Assembly: GCA_003354055.1 (NCBI GenBank)
Contig: PIVQ01000114.1
Location: 1-14,440 of the forward strand
Length of the DNA: 14,440 bases
Source: Desulfobacteraceae bacterium
GTDB taxonomy: Bacteria > Desulfobacterota > Desulfobacteria > Desulfobacterales > Desulfobacteraceae
Reading direction: 5' to 3'
Shown: positions 1-6,952 of the stretch, one piece after another
Numbering within the stretch: position 1 is the stretch's first letter
Layout of the letters: each line of letters starts with the position of its first letter
Program-made: the position numbers and the translations under genes
The notes under the pieces: generated by a model
Told to the model about the DNA's origin: nothing
The model's database searches: none
Seen by the model: the letters and a program-made list of their open reading frames with translations, nothing else

Positions 1-1578
1 GTGAGCCAGGACTTTCCCGTTATCCACAACCACAATACCGCCTTTGGAGTCAATCAGGGTATTGGCAGCCAGGGTCATGGCATCGTCATCCATGCCCACA
101 ACCAGAAGATTATGACAATCATGGGAAACGGTTGAAGCGTAGGCACATCCGGGCTTAAACCCGGTTCCTGAAACAAGGCCCAGGGCCCTTGAATTCTCTG
201 CCCCGTTTCCGGGCTTGTGGCGATAAAACATGCCTGCCTTTGCAATGTCTTTTTCAGGATCCGCCTTTATCTGTCCATCAATCACAGGCATTTGCGCCTG
301 GGTGGACAGGGTATTCACACTTCCGGGAATCAATTGAATAACCCGGGCAGATACCCGCGGGTTTGAAGTTGAGGCAATTGGGAAATCGTCCGGAGTCAAG
401 GCGTCCAGGTAAACCGTATTCACAGCCCAGTCAGGATACCTATATTCAGGCATATCAACAACCATGCACTGATTCTCTGCCACAAGCATTCCGTCGGAGT
501 AAACCTGCGTAATGTTAAACTTGGACAGTGACTCTACCACAAGGATATCAGCTGCTCGCCCCGGGGTGAGGGATCCGATCCACTGGCTCTGCTCCAAAAG
601 CTGAGCCGCATTGATAGTGGCCATCTGAAGGGCAACAATGGGATTCAGCCCTAAGCTTACGGCCTTTCGAACCACCCTGACCAGATGACCTTCATGGGCA
701 ATGGTTGCAGGGGTGACATCATCCGTGACCAGGGTAAAAAAACGGGTATCAACGCCTGGATTCTCAGTGATGGCCGTAATCAGATTCGGCAGATCCAGCC
801 AGGCACTGCCGTAGCGCTGCTGGACAAACATTCCCAATTGAGCTCTGGCCATGGCACCTTCGGCCGTGGTTGTTTCATGATCTGCAATCATTCCTGATGC
901 GATATAGGCGTTTAGCCCTGCGTTCAAATCATTTCCGGCATAGTGGCCGGTCAATATTTTTCCGGCCCTTAACCCATGTCCGGTAATCTTATGAACATCT
1001 TCATTTCCGTAAACCACACCGGGAAAATTCATCTGCTCACCCTGCAGAAAGGCCAGGCCCTGTGCATAGGCATTCATCACATCATCAGGTCCGATACTGG
1101 CACCGGCATCTTCCATCCCCGGTAAAGAAGGAACACAGACCGGCATGGCGGTCAGCACCTTAAGGGGCAGGTCTTTGGCACTCTCCTTGAACAACCGCAG
1201 GGCATCCATCCCCAATACATTTGTGATCTCATGGATATCCGGGCAGATGGTGGTGGTGCCATGGGGGAGTACACCTGCTGCAAAAGAGGGTAAATCCACC
1301 ATGGAGCTTTCAACATGCATATGGGAATCGATCAATCCGGGACATAGATACCTACCGTCCACATCAACCACTTTGGTGTTGGCATCAATGATGATGTGAT
1401 CACTGTTGCCCACAAGGGCAATAAATCCTTTATAAACTGCGATATCACAATTGGGCCGTATCCTTGCTGTGCATACATCCACTAATTTGCCGTTTTTCAG
1501 GATCAGCTCTGCAGGCTTTTGTCCCATGGCAACCGCAGCAAGGTCCCGGGTTATTAAATGGCGTTTGGAAATGGTCAT
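1..1578 (-). CDS. ade: Adenine deaminase-family amidohydrolase (C-terminus cut by window edge)
   Basis: By family this enzyme hydrolyses adenine to hypoxanthine and ammonia in cytoplasmic purine salvage. I translated the minus strand by hand: the frame is open for 526 codons from ATG at 1578 to the window edge, so roughly the last 50 residues of a usual 570-590 residue family member are missing. Visible motifs are the metal-binding HMHVESS (residues 86-92), PDIHEITNVLG (113-123), EQMNFPGV (181-188), a GH at 210-211, SG-x-x-x-DHE (228-235) and TDD (285-287), followed by the MATINAAQ stretch. Together these identify the Ade branch of amidohydrolases. Oddity: from memory, classical enzymes have DGHAPG where this one has TGHYAG (209-214), and DPHE where this has DIHE, so the substrate could be a different aminopurine. 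GGAG lies 9 bases before the start. It is divergent from the aldehyde oxidoreductase gene. Confidence 0.85.
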   Translation of the reverse strand, partial: MTISKRHLITRDLAAVAMGQKPAELILKNGKLVDVCTARIRPNCDIAVYKGFIALVGNSDHIIIDANTKVVDVDGRYLCPGLIDSHMHVESSMVDLPSFAAGVLPHGTTTICPDIHEITNVLGMDALRLFKESAKDLPLKVLTAMPVCVPSLPGMEDAGASIGPDDVMNAYAQGLAFLQGEQMNFPGVVYGNEDVHKITGHGLRAGKILTGHYAGNDLNAGLNAYIASGMIADHETTTAEGAMARAQLGMFVQQRYGSAWLDLPNLITAITENPGVDTRFFTLVTDDVTPATIAHEGHLVRVVRKAVSLGLNPIVALQMATINAAQLLEQSQWIGSLTPGRAADILVVESLSKFNITQVYSDGMLVAENQCMVVDMPEYRYPDWAVNTVYLDALTPDDFPIASTSNPRVSARVIQLIPGSVNTLSTQAQMPVIDGQIKADPEKDIAKAGMFYRHKPGNGAENSRALGLVSGTGFKPGCAYASTVSHDCHNLLVVGMDDDAMTLAANTLIDSKGGIVVVDNGKVLAH

Positions 1579-1638
1579 TTAAAAATACTCCAAATTCGGG
1601 TTTAGCCCATCCGTGAAAAGGCAAAAAAACTTAGGTTT

Positions 1639-1666
1639 ATTATAAGAAGGAAACGGTCTTTGTAAA
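1639..1666 (-). promoter_or_regulatory. Sigma-70-type promoter of the ade-like gene
   Basis: On the minus strand TTTACA (1661-1666) is followed after 16 bases by a perfect TATAAT (1639-1644). Transcription would begin near 1632 and leave a leader of about 54 nt before the ATG at 1578. Inside that leader is only a weak GGG-CTAAA-CCC mini-hairpin; no known riboswitch is recognisable. Confidence 0.6.
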
Positions 1667-1668
1667 TG

Positions 1669-1725
1669 CTATTCGATTAATTTTATGTCAATCTTTTTAA
1701 GGTTTTGCATCTGCAGCAGATCCAT
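1669..1725 (-). CDS. Possible 18-residue small protein or leader peptide
   Basis: A short minus-strand ORF begins with ATG at 1725 and ends with TAG at 1669-1671. Its peptide is MDLLQMQNLKKIDIKLIE. GGAGG lies exactly 5 bases before the ATG, a better ribosome-binding site than several larger genes in the window have. It lies just upstream of the promoter I assign to the ade-like gene, so it would need its own or a longer transcript. The peptide is amphipathic-looking, has no membrane segment, and resembles nothing I know. It could equally be chance; conservation of the peptide in relatives would decide. Confidence 0.3.
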   Translation of the reverse strand: MDLLQMQNLKKIDIKLIE

Positions 1726-1765
1726 TTGGACCTCCGTTGACCGTCCATTGGCAGTTCGGTTTTAC

Positions 1766-1794
1766 TTGACAGGGCGGTAAAACAATTCTAAAAA
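1766..1794 (+). promoter_or_regulatory. Candidate promoter of the aldehyde oxidoreductase operon
   Basis: A consensus TTGACA (1766-1771) is followed after 17 bases by an A-rich -10 candidate, TAAAAA (1789-1794). The -35 is strong and the -10 only fair. A start near 1800 would give a leader of about 120 nt containing the dyads at 1824-1836 and 1844-1884. Confidence 0.45.
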
Positions 1795-1823
1795 TAGATT
1801 TGATTAGATTTTTAATTAAATTA

Positions 1824-1836
1824 GTGATCAAATCAC
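1824..1836. promoter_or_regulatory. GTGAT-N3-ATCAC palindrome, possible operator
   Basis: A perfect 5-bp inverted repeat around CAA lies about 25 bases downstream of the predicted transcription start of the aldehyde oxidoreductase operon. This is a position where a bound protein would block transcription. The half-sites recall FNR/CRP-type sites, but the spacer is 3 bases instead of 4 (FNR) or 6 (CRP), so I assign no regulator. Confidence 0.3.
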
Positions 1837-1843
1837 AAATTTT

Positions 1844-1884
1844 GGTAAACCTTCACAGGGTCGTGAAGTTGAGGAAAGTTTACC
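1844..1884 (+). promoter_or_regulatory. Two-part dyad in the leader of the aldehyde oxidoreductase mRNA
   Basis: GGTAAAC (1844-1850) pairs with GTTTACC (1878-1884), and directly inside it CTTCAC (1851-1856) pairs with GTGAAG (1863-1868) around a 6-base loop. The result is a 13-bp stem with a purine-rich 9-base bulge (TTGAGGAAA, 1869-1877) on the 3' arm only. It ends 36 bases before the ATG. No U-tract follows, so it is not an intrinsic terminator. It could be a structured 5' UTR element or a protein-binding site. It does not match the Moco/Tuco riboswitch as I remember it. Confidence 0.4.
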
Positions 1885-1920
1885 ATTAATACGGATACCT
1901 TATAAAAGGAGTCGTCTCTT

Positions 1921-3765
1921 ATGTATGGATGGATGGGGAAAATACTTCGGGTAGATCTAACGAACGGGGTATGTAAAGAGGAACACTTAGATTCTGCCGT
2001 TGCCAAAGACTATATCGGCGGTCGCGGGCTGGGAATTTATCTATTGCATCGGGAGGGAAACCCTAAAGGAGACCCCCTCGCACCGGAAAATCCAATGATT
2101 ATGGCCACAGGGCCACTGACAGGAACCGGTGCCCCAACAGGTGCCAGATACATGGTCATGACCAAGTCACCGTTGACCGGTGCCGTCACCTGCTCCAATT
2201 CAGGGGGAATGTTCCCCACTGAATTCAAGAGAACCGGATATGATGCCATTGTATTTACCGGCAAATCCGAATCTCCGGTGTACCTCTGGATTGACCAGGG
2301 CAAGGCGGAACTTAGAGATGCTGCCCACCTCTGGGGGAAAAATACCCACCAGACCACAGACCTTCTTCTTGAAGAAACCCAAGGTAAAGCAAAGGTGGCC
2401 TGCATCGGCCCTGCCGGAGAAAATGGGGTATTGTTCGCCTCGATCATGAATGATAAGCACAGAGCAGCCGGACGATCCGGGGTCGGGGCTGTGATGGGGA
2501 GCAAGAATTTAAAGGCGGTCGTGGTCAAAGGAAAAGGCAGAATTCCCCTGGCAGATCCGGACGGTTTCAAGGCATTTAATAAAACCATTCTGGATACGTT
2601 CAAGGAAAGCGTCAAAGATGCACCTCTTGGCCTAACCGTAAACGGGACGGCCGGTGTGGTCATGGCCACCCAGAACTTTGGGGTGTTGCCCACCAAAAAC
2701 TGGCAGCAGGGCACCTTTGACGGCTGGGAAAAAATCCACGGCGAAGAACTGACAAAAAAATTCTTAAAGAAAAATTCCGCCTGCTACGGCTGTCCTATCG
2801 GCTGCGGCCGTCTCACCAAATTAGATGACGAAAGATTCCAGGGTGAAGGGGAAGGCCCGGAATACGAGACCATTTATGCCATGGGCTCCAATTGCATGAT
2901 CGATGATCTTCCGGCCATCCTCAAGGCCAATTATCTTTGCAATGAACTGGGCATGGACACCATTACCATGGGTGCTACCATCGCCTGTGCCATGGAATTG
3001 GTGGAGAAAGGATATCTACCCCAGGACCAGGTGGGACGCTCCCTTAAATGGGGTGATGCTGACGCCCTGGTGGAACTGACACAGATGACCGGAATGAGAG
3101 AAGGATTCGGTGACCAACTGGCCCAGGGAAGCTATCGCCTTGCAGACCGCTACGGCCATCCGGAACTGGCCCCAGTCTCCAAGAAGCAGGAGTTCCCAGG
3201 ATATGAGCCCCGAGGCTCACAGGCCATGGGCCTGGCCTATGCCACCTCCCCCATCGGCGGTTCCCACATGCGCGGAGACCCAGCCTACTTTGAGCTGTTT
3301 GCCGTTCCCGAATCCATGGATCCCCATGTATGGGAAGGCAAGGCCAAGGTCACAAAGGCATTCCAGGATTTATCAGCCATCATTGATTCAGCTGGATTGT
3401 GTATCTTCTTTGCCGTACGGAATCTGGCAGCCAAGGATCTTGGCGTGGCACCCACCGGTATTTTAGAGTATATTAATGCTGCCACCGGCATTAACTATAC
3501 CCTTGAAGAACTCATGCAGGCAGGAGAGAGGATCATCAATGCGGAAAGGTTGTTCCTGACCGAAGCAGGATTTTCAAGGAAAGACGACAGTCTGCCGGAC
3601 CGCCTCACCAAGACCCCTGCCCCCACAGGTCCTGCCAAAGGCATGGTCTGTCACCTGGACGAAATGCTGGATGATTATTATGAGGTCCAGGGATGGACAG
3701 CGGACGGGATACCCGAAGGAGCTGTTATTAAAAAACTGAGGCTGGAAAAGCTGAAGAAAGACTGA
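1921..3765 (+). CDS. aor: Aldehyde:ferredoxin oxidoreductase (tungsten pterin and 4Fe-4S enzyme)
   Basis: The family oxidises aldehydes to carboxylic acids, or runs in reverse with low-potential ferredoxin, using a tungsten bis-pyranopterin and one 4Fe-4S cluster in the cytoplasm. The 614-residue length is normal. The N-terminal domain opens with YGWMGKILRVDLT and contains YIGGRGLG (31-38). Cluster ligands are C288, C291 and C295 (motif CYGCPIGC) plus C493 (AGLCIFF), essentially the spacing known from the Pyrococcus furiosus enzyme. The EYET acid region (314-317) and H449 in GGSH match the known catalytic Glu/His pair to within one residue. AAAGGAG ends 9 bases before the ATG. A MoaD/ThiS-like gene follows 18 bases downstream, as is usual for this family. 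No separate ferredoxin-like or maturation subunit is present, so the natural electron partner is unknown. The aldehyde substrate cannot be read from sequence. Confidence 0.93.
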   Translation: MYGWMGKILRVDLTNGVCKEEHLDSAVAKDYIGGRGLGIYLLHREGNPKGDPLAPENPMIMATGPLTGTGAPTGARYMVMTKSPLTGAVTCSNSGGMFPTEFKRTGYDAIVFTGKSESPVYLWIDQGKAELRDAAHLWGKNTHQTTDLLLEETQGKAKVACIGPAGENGVLFASIMNDKHRAAGRSGVGAVMGSKNLKAVVVKGKGRIPLADPDGFKAFNKTILDTFKESVKDAPLGLTVNGTAGVVMATQNFGVLPTKNWQQGTFDGWEKIHGEELTKKFLKKNSACYGCPIGCGRLTKLDDERFQGEGEGPEYETIYAMGSNCMIDDLPAILKANYLCNELGMDTITMGATIACAMELVEKGYLPQDQVGRSLKWGDADALVELTQMTGMREGFGDQLAQGSYRLADRYGHPELAPVSKKQEFPGYEPRGSQAMGLAYATSPIGGSHMRGDPAYFELFAVPESMDPHVWEGKAKVTKAFQDLSAIIDSAGLCIFFAVRNLAAKDLGVAPTGILEYINAATGINYTLEELMQAGERIINAERLFLTEAGFSRKDDSLPDRLTKTPAPTGPAKGMVCHLDEMLDDYYEVQGWTADGIPEGAVIKKLRLEKLKKD

Positions 3766-3783
3766 GTCTGACAGTTTTGAATT

Positions 3784-4017
3784 ATGCGTATCCATGTAAA
3801 ACTATACAGCAATCTTAAACCACATGCCCCCGGCAAAGAGGGTCAGTTTGACCTGACCCTTTCGCCGGGGGCTACCCTTGAAGAGATTTGCTCTCAATTG
3901 GGGATTCCTGAAACATCCCGTCACACCGCACTGATAAACGGGCGCCGGGCCGGCCTGGATTCCATCCTCATCGAAGATGATACCCTGGTCATGTTCCCTG
4001 AAATTTGCGGGGGATAA
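3784..4017 (+). CDS. MoaD/ThiS-like sulfur-carrier protein
   Basis: This 77-residue ubiquitin-fold protein ends in ICGG. The free C-terminal Gly-Gly is what E1-like enzymes adenylate and thiocarboxylate in MoaD and ThiS. The TLEEICSQLGI segment (residues 31-41) and the ALINGRR (49-55) then DTLVMFPEI (66-74) strands fit the fold. Position directly behind aor suggests it donates dithiolene sulfur for the tungsten pterin of that enzyme; this is inferred from context. No moeB/thiF-type activating gene is in the window. There is no convincing Shine-Dalgarno in the 18-base gap, so translation may be coupled to aor. The stop lies only 9 bases from the stop of the convergent DUF2284 gene, leaving no room for a separate terminator. 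Confidence 0.85.
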   Translation: MRIHVKLYSNLKPHAPGKEGQFDLTLSPGATLEEICSQLGIPETSRHTALINGRRAGLDSILIEDDTLVMFPEICGG

Positions 4018-4026
4018 ATCGCTCTT

Positions 4027-4527
4027 TCAATCAATTAAGACAAAAGCATAGCGGTTCGCAGTTTCCGTATCAGACTTAAGGGGGGCACAGGGAAGTCCAA
4101 GACCACGAACAGTTTTATAGACATCAACACCAAAACTCTGATCGCAAGGGCTTATTTTAAGCGGCATAGGACAGGGTTTTCCAGAATCAATTTTACAAGT
4201 TTTACACAAATGACAACAATGCATGGCACAGGCAAAATAATGACCTTCCAGAAACGCGTTTTTTTCTATTTTTCTGGCAACATTGCTAAGTTTGAAATTG
4301 TCATAATGATGAATCAAAAGGATCCTTTTATATTCATGGATAGTCGCCTGTGCTTCCTCAAAACTCAGCCCTCTGGAACCGCATTTAACCCGGTTGGGAT
4401 CTGATTGATCTTCACACCCCCACAAACATTTTAAGATAGCCCGACGATCAAAAACAATGTCGTCAGGTGAAATAATTAATGCATGCTCGGCTCCGTTTTC
4501 TTTTGCGAATTCGATGTATCTTTCCAT
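4027..4527 (-). CDS. DUF2284 predicted metal-binding protein
   Basis: A 166-residue cytoplasmic protein with 11 cysteines. An N-terminal C34-x3-C38 and C49 precede a helical middle. The dense segment C100-x3-CC-x2-C108-x2-C111-x7-C119 leads into PMPLKISPCDQSFGVDVY (120-137). This corresponds to the DUF2284 signature in which a cysteine cluster precedes a P-x(n)-P-S-x-E-x-x-GIDV block, and it suggests an Fe-S or other metal site. Family members are common in anaerobes and have no established reaction. The start at 4527 is supported by GGAG 8 bases upstream. It faces a LysR gene divergently, so it is the likely target of that regulator, and it converges on the aor operon. Confidence 0.8.
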   Translation of the reverse strand: MERYIEFAKENGAEHALIISPDDIVFDRRAILKCLWGCEDQSDPNRVKCGSRGLSFEEAQATIHEYKRILLIHHYDNFKLSNVARKIEKNAFLEGHYFACAMHCCHLCKTCKIDSGKPCPMPLKISPCDQSFGVDVYKTVRGLGLPCAPLKSDTETANRYAFVLID

Positions 4528-4570
4528 TGCAACTTCTCCATTTGGTATCGATTATTGTATTAAAAAACCA

Positions 4571-4679
4571 ATTAGGAATCGTTACAAAATTACTTGATCT
4601 AAATTGTTTCCAAAACCCCTTAAAAGACTGGGTATTTTGAAAACAAAAGATCAAGTAATTTTGGAGCCGATCCTTAATT
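4571..4679. repeat. Long imperfect palindrome (~110 bases)
   Basis: Two 16-bp arms match perfectly: CAAAATTACTTGATCT (4585-4600) and AGATCAAGTAATTTTG (4648-4663). Complementarity continues with small gaps both inward (GTTTCCAAAACCCC against GGGTATTTTGAAAAC) and outward (AATTAGGAATCG against CGATCCTTAATT), to about 49 bases per arm around a short loop near 4620-4630. It carries no ORF and no U-tract typical of a terminator. It could be a miniature palindromic element or a cruciform/RNA-hairpin regulator between the two divergent genes. Confidence 0.6.
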
Positions 4680-4685
4680 ATTCTG

Positions 4686-4713
4686 TTGACACTATTTATA
4701 CGAATCAGATACT
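4686..4713 (+). promoter_or_regulatory. Candidate lysR promoter
   Basis: TTGACA (4686-4691) is followed after 16 bases by GATACT (4708-4713); TACTAT two bases later is an alternative -10. It lies between the long palindrome and the lysR start. The -35 is consensus and the -10 only a partial match. Confidence 0.4.
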
Positions 4714-4765
4714 ATCACGTCAAATGAATCGTTTTAATAACAGACATCATAAAAAGTGATACCAA

Positions 4766-5683
4766 ATGGAAATAAGCCACCTTAGAGTATTTCTAACTGT
4801 TTCGCAAACAGGTAGTGTTTCAAGGGCCGCCCTAAGTTTAAACTGTGTTCAATCAAACGTCACAGCACGTATCAAGGGTTTGGAAGATGAACTTGACGTA
4901 AAATTATTTTACCGCAAACCGAGAGGGATGATAATAACGCCTGCAGGCCACACACTATTAAACTATGCCAAGCAAATCCTTCATTTGGAAAAAGAAGCTA
5001 AAAAGGCACTTTTTGATAGTGATAAAATTCAAGGTCAATTACTGCTCGGTGCATTTGAATCGGTAGCTGCAGTTCGTTTACCTATTCTTCTATCCCAATA
5101 CCACCGCCTTTATCCTGAAGTGGATATTTCACTGATCACAGGTTCCAGTATTGAACTCAACAAAAAAGTTCTCAATTATGAACTCGATGGTGCATTTGTT
5201 ACGGACGAATACAGAATAGCAGATATGAAATGGACGGAAGCATTTTATGAAGAACTGGTCCTGGTCTACCCCTCTGGAAAAGAATCACCGGAAGCCGCAG
5301 CAAAAAAAGGGGTATTGGTGTTTCCAAGACCCTGTGCATACAGAGAGCGTTTAGAACGATGGTTTCAAAAAAAAGGAATAGCCCTCCATCAAAAAATGGA
5401 ATTGGGATCAGCCGATGGAATAGTCGAATGTGTTGCAGCAGGAATGGGAGTTAGCCTCCTTCCATTTTCATTGGTTAAAAAAGCTGCAAAATCAGGTATT
5501 ATCTCTATTTATCGAATCGACAAAACCTTAGAATCGGTTCCCATTATGTTCGTCAAAAGAAAAGACACATTTATTTCAAAACCCCTAAAAGCTTTCCTGG
5601 AATTGCTTGCAAATCAGGATAGAAACACGATTCAACGATTTTCATCTGAATCCCCAAAAGACAGTAAACCAAAGACTGCCTAA
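4766..5683 (+). CDS. LysR-family transcriptional regulator
   Basis: The 305 residues match the family's usual length. The N-terminal winged helix-turn-helix is clear: MEISHLRVFLTVSQTGSVSRA, then the recognition helix region SLNCVQSNVTARIKGLEDEL (24-43), LFYRKPRG and ITPAGHTLL. The effector-binding domain begins near residue 90 (GQLLLGAFESVAAVRLP) and includes AAGMGVSLLPFSLV, a common co-inducer-pocket segment. Divergence from the DUF2284 gene is the classic LysR arrangement, so it probably controls that gene and itself. The ligand is unknown. No good Shine-Dalgarno precedes the ATG (AAAAAGTGATACCA). The gene and its surroundings (about 4540-5830) look more AT-rich than the rest of the window, which hints at separate origin; this is an impression, not a measurement. 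Confidence 0.92.
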   Translation: MEISHLRVFLTVSQTGSVSRAALSLNCVQSNVTARIKGLEDELDVKLFYRKPRGMIITPAGHTLLNYAKQILHLEKEAKKALFDSDKIQGQLLLGAFESVAAVRLPILLSQYHRLYPEVDISLITGSSIELNKKVLNYELDGAFVTDEYRIADMKWTEAFYEELVLVYPSGKESPEAAAKKGVLVFPRPCAYRERLERWFQKKGIALHQKMELGSADGIVECVAAGMGVSLLPFSLVKKAAKSGIISIYRIDKTLESVPIMFVKRKDTFISKPLKAFLELLANQDRNTIQRFSSESPKDSKPKTA

Positions 5684-5742
5684 GCGATATCAAAAAGGAT
5701 AGCGCAATACCAATTATTCAATGTAACATTATGCATCCGGCA

Positions 5743-5769
5743 TTGACATTTTCATCATTCTCAGACAAT
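5743..5769 (+). promoter_or_regulatory. Weak candidate promoter of the phosphoesterase-LCIB operon
   Basis: TTGACA (5743-5748) precedes GACAAT (5764-5769) with a short 15-base spacer. The rest of the 166-base gap (5684-5849) is AT-rich; GCGATATC and GATAGCGC after the lysR stop form a near-palindrome without a T-tract, so I do not call it a terminator. Confidence 0.3.
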
Positions 5770-5849
5770 CTAAAAAGTATAAAAAAACTCCTGATCACAA
5801 TATTTTATTCATTATCTTAAATTTTCAGCTTCAATTGAAAGGAGATCCA

Positions 5850-6941
5850 ATGAAAAAATCCACTTTCATGATTTTCGCTTTATTTGTTTTATCCACATCC
5901 GCCACATTTGCCCAGGATGTATTCATCAAGCAACTGCCGACAGCTTTTCACGGCACACAATATATGTTCACGGTTTTCGGAGATACCCGCACATCAGCCT
6001 TGGGATCCCTTGATGGTCACGATGTCGTCTTCAGCCTTGCAAGAAACAAAGTCTTTAAAAGCGTTGCAAAACAACTGAGCCTTGACAAGGCTGCGTTCTC
6101 TCTTTTTACCGGGGATCTCATCTGGCAGGGTGGTAAATCTGTATACTGGGAAGAGCCAGTGGACTATTTTCCCAAATCAATCCGGCAAAAAATTTTTCCA
6201 ATTCCAGGAAATCATGAAACCTGGGAAGATCCCCTTCTTAAAAATTATTTCTCCTTTTTTCCACAGCTTGAAAACAATCACAGCTATTATTTTACCTGTG
6301 GCGGTTCTCTTTTTCTATCCCTTTGTACCGGCGGGTATATTGGTGAATACAGCAAGGAATCTGCATTTGCCCAGGACAGGAAATTCACCTGCATTAAAGC
6401 GGACCTTGATCAATTGCAGCTTCCCCTGTTTTTGGAAAAAGCCGCAGCAGATATGGCAACTTCGGGAACGCCCCTTAAAAATATTTTTGTCCAGTATCAT
6501 AAACCCTCTTTCTCTTACTACAAACACCCCCCCCTGGATACTAAGAATGACCCTGTCGATGCATTAAAAGCCTTTGGCCAAAAAAACAGCAAGGTGCAGA
6601 TGTTCGTCTTTAACGGCCACAATCATACCACCGAACTTTATCAACCGGCTAAGAACATCAGTGTATTGGTGGCTGGAGGCGGCGGAGCCCCTCAGAAGGT
6701 CCTCTCCACAAAACTGCCCTCCAGCGCCGTAAAAAAAATCTATGAAGAGAAAGGGGCCAAAGAGGTGTTCTGGAAGGCCTTGGGAACAACAACCGAAAAC
6801 CGAACCCAGCGAGTCAATTACTGGACCGTTGATGTGGATGATACCAAAAACCTGGTAACCATTACGGAAAAGGTTCTTACGTTCAACAACCGGGAACCTG
6901 TTTTCGTGGACGGCCTGACCATAGTGAACGGTGAGTTATAA
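5850..6941 (+). CDS. Exported calcineurin-like metallophosphoesterase
   Basis: Start chosen at ATG 5850, not the in-frame TTG at 5835, because AAAGGAG (5838-5844) sits 5 bases before it and the product then begins with a textbook Sec signal peptide (MKKSTFMIFALFVLSTSATFA, cut before QDVF). The 363-residue protein carries the dimetal phosphoesterase motifs in order: GDTR (44-47), GD (88-89), GNHE (120-123), YHKP (216-219) and GHNHTTE (256-262), followed by AGGGGAPQ. The GDTR variant in place of GDxH occurs in purple-acid-phosphatase-like members. It should hydrolyse a phosphomono- or diester outside the cytoplasm; the substrate is unknown. The downstream gene starts 11 bases after its stop, with the ribosome-binding site overlapping the stop, so the two form an operon. 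Confidence 0.88.
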   Translation: MKKSTFMIFALFVLSTSATFAQDVFIKQLPTAFHGTQYMFTVFGDTRTSALGSLDGHDVVFSLARNKVFKSVAKQLSLDKAAFSLFTGDLIWQGGKSVYWEEPVDYFPKSIRQKIFPIPGNHETWEDPLLKNYFSFFPQLENNHSYYFTCGGSLFLSLCTGGYIGEYSKESAFAQDRKFTCIKADLDQLQLPLFLEKAAADMATSGTPLKNIFVQYHKPSFSYYKHPPLDTKNDPVDALKAFGQKNSKVQMFVFNGHNHTTELYQPAKNISVLVAGGGGAPQKVLSTKLPSSAVKKIYEEKGAKEVFWKALGTTTENRTQRVNYWTVDVDDTKNLVTITEKVLTFNNREPVFVDGLTIVNGEL

Positions 6942-6952
6942 GGAGCACTACC

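Larger units (their letters stand above)
4538..4769. repeat. 12-bp inverted repeat bounding the DUF2284-lysR intergenic region
   Basis: CCATTTGGTATC (4538-4549) is perfectly complementary to GATACCAAATGG (4758-4769). Each copy sits at the translation start of one of the two divergent genes: the left copy overlaps the ribosome-binding site of the DUF2284 gene, and the right copy includes the ATG of lysR. They may be paired operators for the LysR protein or the ends of a small inserted element; AT-rich flanks on the inner side also resemble each other (TATTAAAA). Confidence 0.45.

Noticed and set aside
1824..1836. FNR or CRP site
   Set aside because: The spacer is 3 bases, not the 4 or 6 these regulators need, and the half-sites match only in part.
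1851..1868. TTCAC-N6-GTGAA in the aor leader as a second CreB tag
   Set aside because: The pentamers are inverted, not direct repeats, and form the inner stem of a longer RNA dyad.
1844..1920. Moco/Tuco riboswitch
   Set aside because: It is in a plausible place, but the conserved sequence blocks I remember for that RNA are not visible.
2037..2714. 225-codon minus-strand ORF inside aor
   Set aside because: It lies entirely antisense to a clear aldehyde oxidoreductase with intact motifs; it is a shadow of codon bias.
5835..5849. TTG start of the phosphoesterase at 5835
   Set aside because: The Shine-Dalgarno AAAGGAG would lie inside the coding sequence; ATG 5850 gives correct spacing and a proper signal peptide.
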